Part shown: positions 9,123-17,253 of the stretch, piece after piece
How positions within the stretch are numbered: the first letter of the stretch is position 1
Layout of the letters: every line of letters begins with the position of its first letter
NCBI GenBank assembly: GCA_942492815.1
Contig: OW818658.1
Coordinates: forward strand, 2,604,001 to 2,668,000
From: JAEUWI01 sp942492815
GTDB taxonomy: Bacteria; Hydrogenedentota; Hydrogenedentia; Hydrogenedentales; JAEUWI01
Direction of reading: 5' to 3'
Length of the DNA: 64,000 nucleotides
Notes under the pieces: generated by a model
The model's database searches: none
The model's input: only the letters and a program-made list of their open reading frames with translations
Told to the model about the DNA's origin: nothing
Program-made: the position numbers and the translations under genes

Positions 9123-9155
9123 CTTAAGTAAGTGACTTTCGGGACAGGCCCTATT
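9123..9155. mobile_element. Possible outer end of the decayed IS1182-like element
   Basis: The stretch upstream of the transposase remnant carries GGGACAGGCCCT, partly palindromic (AGGGCCTGTCCC on the other strand), at roughly the distance where an IS terminus would be expected. No partner repeat remains on the other side, so this is inference only. Confidence 0.3.
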
Positions 9156-9168
9156 TATTTTTCACACT

Positions 9169-10626
9169 TTACACCAGTATTTTATGCTGCACGTGCCCCG
9201 CCACGTCGGTCAGACGGAAATCACGGCCCTGGAAGCGGTAAGTAAGGCGTTCGTGGTTGATGCCGAGGAGGTGAAGGATGGTGGCCTGCACGTCGTGTAC
9301 GTGGACCGGGTCTTCGACGGGCGAGAAGCCAAGTTCGTCGGTCTGGCCGAGGGTGAATCCGGCCTTTACCCCGCCGCCCGCCATCCACATCGTGGCGCAT
9401 TCGATGTGGTGATTGCGGCCCACGGTGTCGCGAATCTCGCCCATGGGGGTACGCCCGAATTCACCGCCCCAGATGACCAGGGTGTCTTCGAGAAGCCCGC
9501 GCTGCTTGAGATCGAGCACGAGGGCCGCGGAGGCCTGGTCAATATCCCGGCAGACGTCGTCGAGGCTGTTGCTGAGATTCTCGGTGTTGCCGCCGTGATG
9601 ATCCCAGTTGGTGTGATAGAGCTGGACGAAGCGCGTTCCCCGCTCGACCAGACGACGGGCGAGGAGGCAGTTCATCGCGTAGGAGGGTGTGCCGGGCTTC
9701 GCGCCATAGAGGTCGAGGGTGGCCTGGCTCTCTTTGGAAAGGTCCATAAGCTCGGGACCGCTGCTCTGCATGCGGTAGGCCATTTCGTAGGAGCTGATCC
9801 GCGCGGCGATCTCGCCATCGCCCGTCACATCGAGGCGCGCGCGGTTGAGGGCGTTGACGGCGTCAATGACCTGGCGCTGTTCCCCATCGCTCACGCCTTC
9901 CGGGTTGCTCAGGTTCAGAACGGGGTCTCCCTGAGAACGGAAGGGCACGCCCTGGTGGGCGGCGGGCAGGAATCCGCTGCCCCAGAGGGGCTGGCCGCCC
10001 CGCGGGCCGCGGGGGCCCGACTGGAGCACGACAAAGCCCGGAAGATCTTTCGATTCGCTGCCGATGCCATAGTTGATCCACGCACCCATGCTGGGCCGAC
10101 CGAACTGGCCGGAGCCGGTGTTCATGAAGACTTTCGCGGGCGCGTGGTTGGGCACGTCGGTCGCCACGGTCTTGAGGAAAGAAATCTCATCGACGATTTT
10201 TGCGGTATGGGGCAGGCACTCGGAGACCCAGGCGCCGCACTGGCCGTGCTGCTTGAAGTCGCGCACGGTGCCAAGCAGCTTCGGCGCGCCGTCGTTGCCG
10301 AAGGTGTCCATGAAGGCGAAGCGCTTGCCTTCAATGTAGGACGCGGGAATGGGCTGGCCGTTGTACTGCTGCAAGGCGGGCTTGTAGTCGAAAAGCTCCA
10401 ACTGACTCGGCCCACCCGCCATGAACATGAAGATGACGTTCTTGGCTTTCGCGGGAAAGTGCCCTTTTCCACCGAGGATGCCCATCGTGGGATCGGACGC
10501 CGCGCTGGCCCCGTTTTCGCAGAGGAGCGAGCCGAGGGCGATGGAGCCGAGGCCCACGCCGCACTGGCGGAAGAAGTGACGACGCGTCACATCGTGAAGC
10601 GCGCGTTCTGAAGGATGCTTGTACAT
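9169..10626 (-). CDS. DUF1501 family protein (sulfatase-like fold), Tat-exported
   Basis: 485 aa, ATG at 10626. The N terminus carries a twin-arginine signal, RRHFFRQCGVGLGSIALGSLL (about residues 14-34). The body shows family features FMAGGPSQLELFDYKP, WVSECLPHTA, HHGGNTENL and WGGEFGRTP. DUF1501 proteins belong to the alkaline-phosphatase/sulfatase-like superfamily, are very abundant in Planctomycetota and relatives, and almost always sit beside a DUF1549/DUF1553 cytochrome-like gene, as here: the start lies 6 nt after the stop of the upstream partner. Probably an exported component of a complex linked to polymer or carbohydrate breakdown; no activity is proven for the family. Confidence 0.92.
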   Translation of the reverse strand: MYKHPSERALHDVTRRHFFRQCGVGLGSIALGSLLCENGASAASDPTMGILGGKGHFPAKAKNVIFMFMAGGPSQLELFDYKPALQQYNGQPIPASYIEGKRFAFMDTFGNDGAPKLLGTVRDFKQHGQCGAWVSECLPHTAKIVDEISFLKTVATDVPNHAPAKVFMNTGSGQFGRPSMGAWINYGIGSESKDLPGFVVLQSGPRGPRGGQPLWGSGFLPAAHQGVPFRSQGDPVLNLSNPEGVSDGEQRQVIDAVNALNRARLDVTGDGEIAARISSYEMAYRMQSSGPELMDLSKESQATLDLYGAKPGTPSYAMNCLLARRLVERGTRFVQLYHTNWDHHGGNTENLSNSLDDVCRDIDQASAALVLDLKQRGLLEDTLVIWGGEFGRTPMGEIRDTVGRNHHIECATMWMAGGGVKAGFTLGQTDELGFSPVEDPVHVHDVQATILHLLGINHERLTYRFQGRDFRLTDVAGHVQHKILV

Positions 10627-10632
10627 GAAATA

Positions 10633-13032
10633 CTACTCGCGGGTTATGAATTCGTCGAGGTTGAGCAGAGTGCGCGCCACCATCAGCCAGGCCTTTTCGG
10701 GATTGAGCGCCGGGTCGGCCTTGGCAAGCAAGTCACTCAGGATCGCCTTTTCGTTGCCCGCCGGCGCACGGCTCAGGCAGACGCGAAACGCGAAGTCGAG
10801 GCGATCACTGTCGCTGCTCATGGGCTCGCGGACAATTCGCTGGGCCAGAGCCTGGGCGTGTTCCACGTAGGCCTGATCATTCAGCAGCGTGAGGGCCTGC
10901 AGGGGCGTGTTGGAGCGAGTGCGGCGGGTGCAGGCCACCAGGGCGTCGGGCGTGTCGAAAACGACCAGGGACGAATGGGGCGTGGCGCGCCAGAAGTAGG
11001 TGTACATGCCCCGGCGGAAGCGGTCCGGACCCGCGCTCGTTTCCCACACGCGGTTGTCGCTCTGGCCGAGTTTCATGACCCCATCGGGCAACGGCGGAAA
11101 CACGCTGGCACCGCCGATGCGGCGATCCAACTGGGCCGAGGCGGTCAAGGCGGCGTCGCGGATAATCTCGGCGTCCAGCCGGACGCGGCTTTGGCGGGCG
11201 AGGAGGTAATTTTTCGGATCGAGGGACTCCAGCTCGGGGCGCACATGGGAGGCCTGGCGATACGTGGAGGAAAGGACGATTTCGCGGATGATCGACTTCA
11301 TGGACCAGCCACGGGCGATAAACTGATTGGCCAGGTAGTCCAGCAATTCCGGGTGCGTCGGCTGGGCGCCCTGGTAGCCGAAGTCGTTTTCCGTCTCGAC
11401 GATGCCGCGCCCAAAGAGGTCCTGCCAGAATCGGTTGACGGTCACGCGAGCCGTGAGGGGGTTGCCCCGATCCACCAGCCACTCGGCCAGGTCGAGCCGC
11501 GTCGGCACGGCGGGCATTTCCAGCGGATGGAGCACGGCGGGTGTGGCGGGCGTGACCACGTCGCCCTTGCGAGTGAAGTCGCCCTGGATGAAGAGATTGG
11601 TCACCCTTGGTTCGGCGCGGCGCGCCAGCACCATGGTCCGGTTCACGCCGGAGACCTTGGCGTTCTCGTCCGCAATCGCCTTTTCGAAGGCCTGGAACTC
11701 GGCATCGGCGGCGAGGAAGCGCTTTTCAAGGAGACCGCGCTGCTCCGCCGTCCACTCGGCTGCCGGAAGCACGAGGGCAGCCTTTTCTTTGAGTCCCCAA
11801 TCTTTGGTTTGCTCTTCGGTCAAGGCTGCGGCCCAGGGGCCCAGCTTATCGCGGAGCGCGGCCTCCTTATAGGCGTCGCGTTGCGGGCGGATGGTATCGA
11901 CAGCGGCACGGATGGACTTCAGTTGCTCCGCCTGCTCGGGCGTGGGCAGATCCAGATCGACTTCGTCGTCATCATTGTAGAAGGCGAAGAACTGGAAGTA
12001 ATCCTTCTGGTAGATTGGGTCGTACTTGTGATCATGGCACTTGGCACAACCCAGGGAGAGCCCCAGGAAGACTGCCCCCGTGGTGTTCACCCGGTCCACG
12101 ATGGCTTCGATGCGGAACTCCTCCTTATCGATGCCCCCCTCCTGATTGATCATCGTATTGCGGTTGAACCCCGTGGCCACTTTCTGGGCCTCCGTGGCAT
12201 CGGGCAGCAGATCGCCGGCGATCTGTTCGCGCACAAACTGGTCGAAGGGCTTATCCTCGTTGAAGGCGTTGATGACCCAATCGCGATAGGGCCAGATACT
12301 CCGGGGGCCATCGATGCTGTAGCCATTGGAGTCGGCATAGCGGGCCTGATCGAGCCAGCGCCTCCCCCAGCGCTCTCCAAAATGGGGCGAGGCCAGCAGG
12401 GCGTCCACCACCACTTCATAGGCGGTATCGTCTGGGGACTGGGTGAAGGCCTCCACTTCTTCGGGCGACGGTGGAATACCGATGAGATCGAGGTAGAGTC
12501 GGCGAATCTGGGTGATGGGATCGGCCAGGGGCGATGGCGCTATCCCTTTTGAATCCAGGCGCGCGAGGACGAACTGATCGATGGGGCCCCTCGCCCACTC
12601 CGCGCCGGTCAGGGACGGCACTTCGGGCCATTCGGGTGAGACGAAGGCCCAATGCTTTTCGTAGGGTGCGCCCTGATCGAGCCACTGACCCAGAATTTCG
12701 ATCTCCCCAGGCGAAAGTCCCGGCTTCTCCACCGGGGGCATGCGATCATCGGCATCGGCGGTCGAGATGCGTTGAAAGATCGCGCTCTCGTGGCGGCCTT
12801 CGGCAAAGACCTCCTTGATGCGCTCGGGCGCGTAGCCCGATTCCGAGGGCGCAATGTCCAGCCGCAGATCACCCTTACGCTGCTTCGCGTCTGGACCGTG
12901 GCAGGTAAAGCAATGCTGGGAGAGGATGGGCTTGACCTGATTGTTGTAGAAGCCCCCGTGGGCCAGCGACGGCGCGAGGCCAATGCATGTGGCAACAACG
13001 AGGGCTTTTCTGGACAGTGTCACTAATCGCAT
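10633..13032 (-). CDS. PSCyt1/DUF1549/DUF1553 planctomycete-type cytochrome protein
   Basis: 799 aa, ATG at 13032. An N-terminal signal peptide (ends near AHG, residue 26) precedes a haem-binding CFTCH motif followed by KGDLRLD, the planctomycete cytochrome C domain. Next comes DUF1549 (QIRRLYLDLIGIPPSPEEVE...LLASPHFGERWGRRWLD...RYADSNGY) and then DUF1553 (GNPLTARVTVNRFWQDLFGRGIVET...RSNTPLQALTLLN). Full length. It is the first gene of the two-gene unit with the DUF1501 protein. Likely periplasmic; the single haem suggests an electron-transfer step coupled to degradation of an unknown substrate. Confidence 0.93.
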   Translation of the reverse strand: MRLVTLSRKALVVATCIGLAPSLAHGGFYNNQVKPILSQHCFTCHGPDAKQRKGDLRLDIAPSESGYAPERIKEVFAEGRHESAIFQRISTADADDRMPPVEKPGLSPGEIEILGQWLDQGAPYEKHWAFVSPEWPEVPSLTGAEWARGPIDQFVLARLDSKGIAPSPLADPITQIRRLYLDLIGIPPSPEEVEAFTQSPDDTAYEVVVDALLASPHFGERWGRRWLDQARYADSNGYSIDGPRSIWPYRDWVINAFNEDKPFDQFVREQIAGDLLPDATEAQKVATGFNRNTMINQEGGIDKEEFRIEAIVDRVNTTGAVFLGLSLGCAKCHDHKYDPIYQKDYFQFFAFYNDDDEVDLDLPTPEQAEQLKSIRAAVDTIRPQRDAYKEAALRDKLGPWAAALTEEQTKDWGLKEKAALVLPAAEWTAEQRGLLEKRFLAADAEFQAFEKAIADENAKVSGVNRTMVLARRAEPRVTNLFIQGDFTRKGDVVTPATPAVLHPLEMPAVPTRLDLAEWLVDRGNPLTARVTVNRFWQDLFGRGIVETENDFGYQGAQPTHPELLDYLANQFIARGWSMKSIIREIVLSSTYRQASHVRPELESLDPKNYLLARQSRVRLDAEIIRDAALTASAQLDRRIGGASVFPPLPDGVMKLGQSDNRVWETSAGPDRFRRGMYTYFWRATPHSSLVVFDTPDALVACTRRTRSNTPLQALTLLNDQAYVEHAQALAQRIVREPMSSDSDRLDFAFRVCLSRAPAGNEKAILSDLLAKADPALNPEKAWLMVARTLLNLDEFITRE

Positions 13033-13373
13033 GGCACCTGCTCACTTCCTGGGCGTACTGCACAACTCGCTCATTGTAACGGAAGCGGGGCTGGCTTTCA
13101 CCCTGGCCATGTTCCAATTTGACACGACCAAGGGGGCGGACGCGCATCTCGATTCCAGCATCCACGGGGACATGCCGCCGCTTTGGTGGGGGTCTCGCTG
13201 GGGCGGAAATTTGAAGGTGACGCGGGTGTTTCTTCGCCTGAACCCAGTGCTCCTGCGGCGGTACGTCCCTCGAAGCCCACCTGTCTCGATTCGGATCGTT
13301 GCATTTTCCATGGTCTTCCCAGTATGCTGCGCGGGCAGCCCATCCCCCATTGCCCTCCCCGAGGAATTGAGAA
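13033..13373. other. Divergent intergenic region between PSCyt1 gene and xth
   Basis: 341 bp with no convincing gene; the open frames here are shadows. It should hold promoters for both directions. Only the xth-side promoter candidate (13299-13328) is clear. Confidence 0.5.
13299..13328 (+). promoter_or_regulatory. Candidate sigma70 promoter of xth
   Basis: TTGCAT, 18-bp spacer, TATGCT, ending 45 bp before the xth start codon. Confidence 0.45.
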
Positions 13374-14141
13374 ATGACCACCATACTTTCCTGGAATGTG
13401 AACGGCCTCCGTGCGGTACTGAAAAACGGCTTCATGGAGTGGTTTGAGCGCGCTCAACCGGACATTCTGTGCGTTCAGGAGTCGCGCGCGCTACCGGGGG
13501 ATTTGGAGGAGTCCATCCTGCGACCGGCGGGTTACACGACCTATTTCAACCCTGCGAAGAAGAAAGGCTACAGCGGTACGGCGACCTTTGTGCGGGATGG
13601 CATTAAACTGCTCTCGACCAGTGTTTCCGGCGTGGACCATATTGACGATGAAGGGCGCGTCCAGGTACTGGAATTCGAGCAATTTACCATCCTGAACGGC
13701 TACTGGCCCAACAGCCAGGCGGAGCGGGCGCGGCTGGACTACAAGCTGGACTATTGCAAGGCCCTCGCCAAAATGGCCAACAAGCTGGTCAAGTCAGGCA
13801 AGAACGTGATCCTTTGCGGTGATTTGAACATTGCCCATCAGGCTATCGACCTGGCGAGGCCCAAGGAAAACGAGAACAACGCGGGCTACTACATTGAAGA
13901 GCGCGATGCCATGACCGCGTTCCTGAAGCATGGCTATGTGGACACCTTCCGCCACTACCATCCCGAGCCGGACCAGTACAGTTGGTGGTCCTATCGCGCC
14001 CGCGCTCGCGAGAAGAATATCGGCTGGAGAATCGATTATCACCTGGTGAACCAGGACTTCATGCCTCGGGTGAAGGACGCCTTCATCCTCCAGGACGTCA
14101 CGGGCTCCGACCACTGTCCCGTGGGTATCCGCGTCGAATAG
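13374..14141 (+). CDS. xthA: Exodeoxyribonuclease III
   Basis: 255 aa, ATG at 13374 with GAGGAATTGAGAA in front. AP endonuclease/3'-5' exonuclease of base-excision repair. Conserved motifs in order: LSWNVNGLRA (metal-binding Asn), DILCVQESRA (Glu; the usual CLQETK becomes CVQESR), GYSGTATFVR, CGDLNIAHQAIDLARPKENENNAGY, DTFRHYHPE, YSWWSYR, WRIDYHLV and SDHCPVGI with the catalytic Asp-His pair. Length is normal. The gene lies 23 nt upstream of the cobalamin adenosyltransferase gene in the same direction. Confidence 0.96.
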   Translation: MTTILSWNVNGLRAVLKNGFMEWFERAQPDILCVQESRALPGDLEESILRPAGYTTYFNPAKKKGYSGTATFVRDGIKLLSTSVSGVDHIDDEGRVQVLEFEQFTILNGYWPNSQAERARLDYKLDYCKALAKMANKLVKSGKNVILCGDLNIAHQAIDLARPKENENNAGYYIEERDAMTAFLKHGYVDTFRHYHPEPDQYSWWSYRARAREKNIGWRIDYHLVNQDFMPRVKDAFILQDVTGSDHCPVGIRVE

Positions 14142-14164
14142 CACCCGTCCAAGGAGTTCCCTCT

Positions 14165-14746
14165 ATGGCATCCCCTGTAACCACGAAGCGTGGCGACACC
14201 GGTACGACCTTGATCCTGGGCGGCCAGCGCCTGCCCAAGTCCCATCCAATATTGGAAGCCACGGGCAAGCTGGATTCCCTCCGGGCCCACACGGCCCTGC
14301 TGCGCCTTCAGATCATGGAGCAGGGCGATGAGGCGCAACGTGAGGTTATGGAGCCGCTGTTCTGGCTGCTCCATGCGTGTTTTCTCATCGGCACCCAGGT
14401 GAACGATCCTGAATGCGCCCATCCCGAATACCGGGTGATGGATTTAGGGTCCGCGCATCTGGAAAAGCTGGAGTCCATCCAGACGGCGCTTGAGGCGCGT
14501 ATCACGCTGCCCAAATCCTTCATCGCGTCGGCGTCGAACCTGCTCTCAGCTCAGGCCGACATCACGGCGACCGTCGCCCGCGAATTGGAACGGGCGCTGG
14601 TACACCTCAAGGAAAGTGTTCCCGCCTTCGACGCCACGCTCATCCTGGCTTTCGTCAACCGCTTGAGCGACTTCTTCTATATTGTGGCGCGCTTCCTGGA
14701 ACAGGGCGTACACCAGCCCGTGGACTACTCGGCACTGGACCGATAA
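14165..14746 (+). CDS. PduO-type ATP:cob(I)alamin adenosyltransferase
   Basis: 193 aa, ATG at 14165 with an AAGGAG ribosome site. The N terminus TTKRGDTGTTLILGGQRLPKS is the family's ATP-binding signature. The C-terminal NRLSDFFYIVARF, normally NRLSDxLFxLAR, forms the active-site helix, and LERALVHL fits the trimeric helical bundle. The enzyme makes adenosylcobalamin. The first helix TKRGD replaces the more common TRTGD, still compatible with function. No corrinoid-dependent enzyme lies in the window. Confidence 0.88.
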   Translation: MASPVTTKRGDTGTTLILGGQRLPKSHPILEATGKLDSLRAHTALLRLQIMEQGDEAQREVMEPLFWLLHACFLIGTQVNDPECAHPEYRVMDLGSAHLEKLESIQTALEARITLPKSFIASASNLLSAQADITATVARELERALVHLKESVPAFDATLILAFVNRLSDFFYIVARFLEQGVHQPVDYSALDR

Positions 14747-14771
14747 TGCCCCGGGTGTGTGAGGTGCGCAC

Positions 14772-14897
14772 TCACTGCCAGGAGGGCTGAGCTTCAATTT
14801 CGTCGCAGGCATCGAAACGCCGTGCAGCCATCTGATTGCGCACAAAGAAGCGGACGTGGTTGCGGAATATCATCATGTAAGCGATGCTGTTTCTCAT
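14772..14897 (-). CDS. Possible 41-residue small protein
   Basis: The minus strand carries AGGAGA 7 nt before an ATG at 14897 and a 42-codon frame (MRNSIAYMMIFRNHVRFF..., ending QPSWQ). The product is basic at the start, with Met and Phe clustered in the first half. It lies downstream of the convergent adenosyltransferase gene. The ribosome site is the main support; no homology is recognised. Confidence 0.35.
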   Translation of the reverse strand: MRNSIAYMMIFRNHVRFFVRNQMAARRFDACDEIEAQPSWQ

Positions 14898-15001
14898 GGC
14901 AGTGTCTCCTGATTTGTGCTTGTGCTATTTTTCTATCGTTAGCCGGAGGCCACGCCGCCGTACTGAAGCCTTTCGGCTCAGCCGCCACGGCGCCCTCCGT
15001 G

Positions 15002-16207
15002 TTATCGCGATAAGGATGGGGTGGCCAGGGTAACTTCGCGGCCGAGGCCGAGCGATTTACCTGTGCGCAGGCTGTTGAAGCCATGCTTGCCCCGGACGGC
15101 GTCCGCCTGCTCCAGCACCTTCTCCCACTTCTCGTTATTTTTTCCCCCGAAGAGGGGCAACTGATGCTGGTTATAGCGGAGCTGGTCGAGCCCCACGCCA
15201 ATGAGCCGGATGCGCGCCCGCCGGGCTTTTCCCTTCGCCACCAGTTCTCGAAGCGCATCAATCACTTCCACATCCACCGCCGTGGGCTCCTGCAGGGTGT
15301 GGGCGAAGGTCTTGGTCTCGAAGTCGCTGTAGCGCACTTTCAGGGTAACTCGCTTCGCCTCCAGCCCCTCCTCGCGCAAGGTATACATGCAGCGCTCGGT
15401 GAGATAGGCCAGGGTCTGTTCCACCTGGGGCCATTCCAGCACATCTTCGGGAAAGGTTGTTTCGCGGCTGATGGACTTGGGTATCCTTTCCACCTCCACC
15501 TCCGAGTTGGAAATGCCCCGGGCGCGTCGCTGAAGTCCGATGGCGGTCTGGTGCCCGAATGCGCGCTCCAGAATACCGTGGTTGGCGATTGCCAGTTGAC
15601 CCAGGGTCCGGATCCCGAGACGCTCCAGGGCCTCGCAGGTCTGGGGGCCCGCACCGGGTAATTTGCGTACGGCCAGGGGTGCCAGGAAAGCGGCCTCCTC
15701 CCCGGCGGCCACCCGGACGTAGCCGTTGGGTTTGCCCTCGTCCGATGCCACCTTGGACACCAGCTTGTTCGGCGATATCGCCACCGTACAGGGCAGCTTC
15801 GTCTGCGCCTTGATTTCGGATTTTATGTAGGCCGCGATGCCCTCGTCCCCCCCGAAGATGCGCTGGGAGCCGGTCACGTCCAGGTACGCCTCATCGATGG
15901 AAGCCATCTGCACAAAGGGGGTTACCGTCTCGAGGACGGCCCGGACCTTGCCGGAAGCCTCGCGGTAGTGCTCGTAGTTACCGCGCATGAAAATACCACC
16001 GGGGCAAAGCTTCTTCGCCTGGGCCAGGGACATGGCCGAGTGGACCCCGAACTTTCGCGCCTCATAGGACGCGGTGGAGACCACGCCCCGCTGGTCCTCC
16101 CAGGCACCTCCGATGATGAGGGGCTTTCCGGCGAGGGCGGGATCGCGCGCCACCTCGACCGATGCGAAAAAAGCATCCATATCGATGTGTACGATTCGTC
16201 GCTCCAT
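15002..16207 (-). CDS. dinB: DNA polymerase IV (Y family)
   Basis: 401 aa from the ATG at 16207 (MERRIVHIDMDAFF), with AAGGA upstream; an alternative upstream ATG at 16237 would add ten atypical residues. Error-prone translesion polymerase. Catalytic motifs HIDMDAFFASVE and SIDEAYLDVTG carry the metal-binding acidic residues; a YEARKFGVHSAM fingers segment, helix-hairpin-helix LPGAGPQTCEALERLGI and a little-finger domain follow. The C terminus (after LPLFGGKN) is slightly longer than the shortest family members and lacks a clear clamp-binding QxxLPLF beyond NQHQLPLF, which itself is a good beta-clamp motif. Confidence 0.95.
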   Translation of the reverse strand: MERRIVHIDMDAFFASVEVARDPALAGKPLIIGGAWEDQRGVVSTASYEARKFGVHSAMSLAQAKKLCPGGIFMRGNYEHYREASGKVRAVLETVTPFVQMASIDEAYLDVTGSQRIFGGDEGIAAYIKSEIKAQTKLPCTVAISPNKLVSKVASDEGKPNGYVRVAAGEEAAFLAPLAVRKLPGAGPQTCEALERLGIRTLGQLAIANHGILERAFGHQTAIGLQRRARGISNSEVEVERIPKSISRETTFPEDVLEWPQVEQTLAYLTERCMYTLREEGLEAKRVTLKVRYSDFETKTFAHTLQEPTAVDVEVIDALRELVAKGKARRARIRLIGVGLDQLRYNQHQLPLFGGKNNEKWEKVLEQADAVRGKHGFNSLRTGKSLGLGREVTLATPSLSR

Positions 16208-16519
16208 GTTCGGACGTTCCTTCCCATCGCAATGCAATGACTGTTACCTCGGCACCGCCAACCACTGAAAACAAAAGCACTGAATAAACTTATAGTGAAT
16301 TATAGTCCCGCACTTGAATTCTGTCAAGTGAAATTCTACACATGGAGCAACTCCCATCTAAGTCATTCAAAATGATTCAGTTAGCACAACTTCGCTACAC
16401 CGTCGTCGTTGTCATGCCTGCGTCGGCATGGGGATGCGGGGGATATAGAACTGTCGCTCATGAGCTTCGCTTCACCCGCAACGATGAAATTGCGCGCAGA
16501 GATTCCCGCCGCGCGGTCT

Positions 16520-16536
16520 GTTCCGCAAAGCGGAAC
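16520..16536. repeat. Small perfect hairpin
   Basis: GTTCCGC-AAA-GCGGAAC, 7-bp stem with a 3-nt loop; not followed by a T-tract. Confidence 0.5.
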
Positions 16537-16990
16537 GACATGTATTGTCACGAAGAACCGTGGCAACAAGTGATGGGTATTTTCGAAGCAAACACGTATT
16601 GAGAGCACGGCATCTACCGTCCCCCGCCGTCGAGGGAATGGCGTAGCGCCGGAAAACTATTTCGCGGGTCGAGTTTGGGGTTGAATCAATTGGTCCGGTG
16701 ATTGGAGGACCCGACTGCGCCTGGCGACATCAAGAGCCCCCCGACTGGCTGAGGATCCGCAGGTTTTGTCGCGATCTGCGTAGCTCCCGATTCGGACGTA
16801 CGTGCCGGTAGGAGCCTGATCGAATCCTACCTGCCGGTGGCTCCGGGTCGGTTTGCTTGAAGCAGAATTCTTTTTTATGACTATTAATTACTATCGTTTC
16901 CTGGGCCCGATCGAGAAAGATTGCGCGTCTACAGCGGCTTTTCCCTCGTTCCAGAAGTTAATCCAGCTTTTTCGCACCATTTTGCGGCAC

Positions 16991-17006
16991 TGGCATGTAC
17001 CTTGCT
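16991..17006 (+). promoter_or_regulatory. Sigma54 (RpoN)-type promoter for amtB-glnK
   Basis: TGGCATGTACCTTGCT has the invariant GG and GC exactly 10 nt apart, and differs from the consensus TGGCAC-N5-TTGCT in one base. Nitrogen-regulated amtB-glnK operons are typically sigma54-dependent. The implied leader to the amtB start is about 235 nt. No clear NtrC-type palindrome was found upstream by eye. Confidence 0.6.
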
Positions 17007-17253
17007 GGAGAATGCATGTGCTGAACCTTCCTGCCTTCCGAAGGGTGTCCAGCACGGCAGTGATGTCGGCACAGGCCCGGAGGGCTTCCGGATCCGTACA
17101 GCGCAGCAGGGTGAGTCAGATAGTTGTATCGGTAATTAGTTTAGATCGATTCCTTGCATCATCCGTTACTCCCGCTCCGTGCTGGAAGGTTTGGTCCAAT
17201 CGGACCTTGTCGATGGCTAGGGCTGGCGCGTGGTGTTCTGGAAAAGAAAGCAA

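Larger units (their letters stand above)
16208..17253. other. 1-kb intergenic region upstream of amtB
   Basis: No convincing gene. It contains two small hairpins, CATGCC...GGCATG (16413-16430) and GTTCCGCaaaGCGGAAC (16520-16536), a third GGTAGGA...TCCTACC (16807-16831), and a sigma54-type promoter at 16991-17006. The first two look like pieces of decayed intergenic repeat. Much of the rest is unexplained and may be remnant sequence. Confidence 0.5.

Noticed and set aside
9184..12552. Two long plus-strand frames opposite the DUF1501 and PSCyt1 genes
   Set aside because: Antisense shadows of well-supported genes, without motifs or ribosome sites.
16400..16620. Possible RNA gene or CRISPR-like repeats in the gap before amtB
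   Set aside because: Only two separate small hairpins of different sequence; no regular spacing and no tRNA fold.
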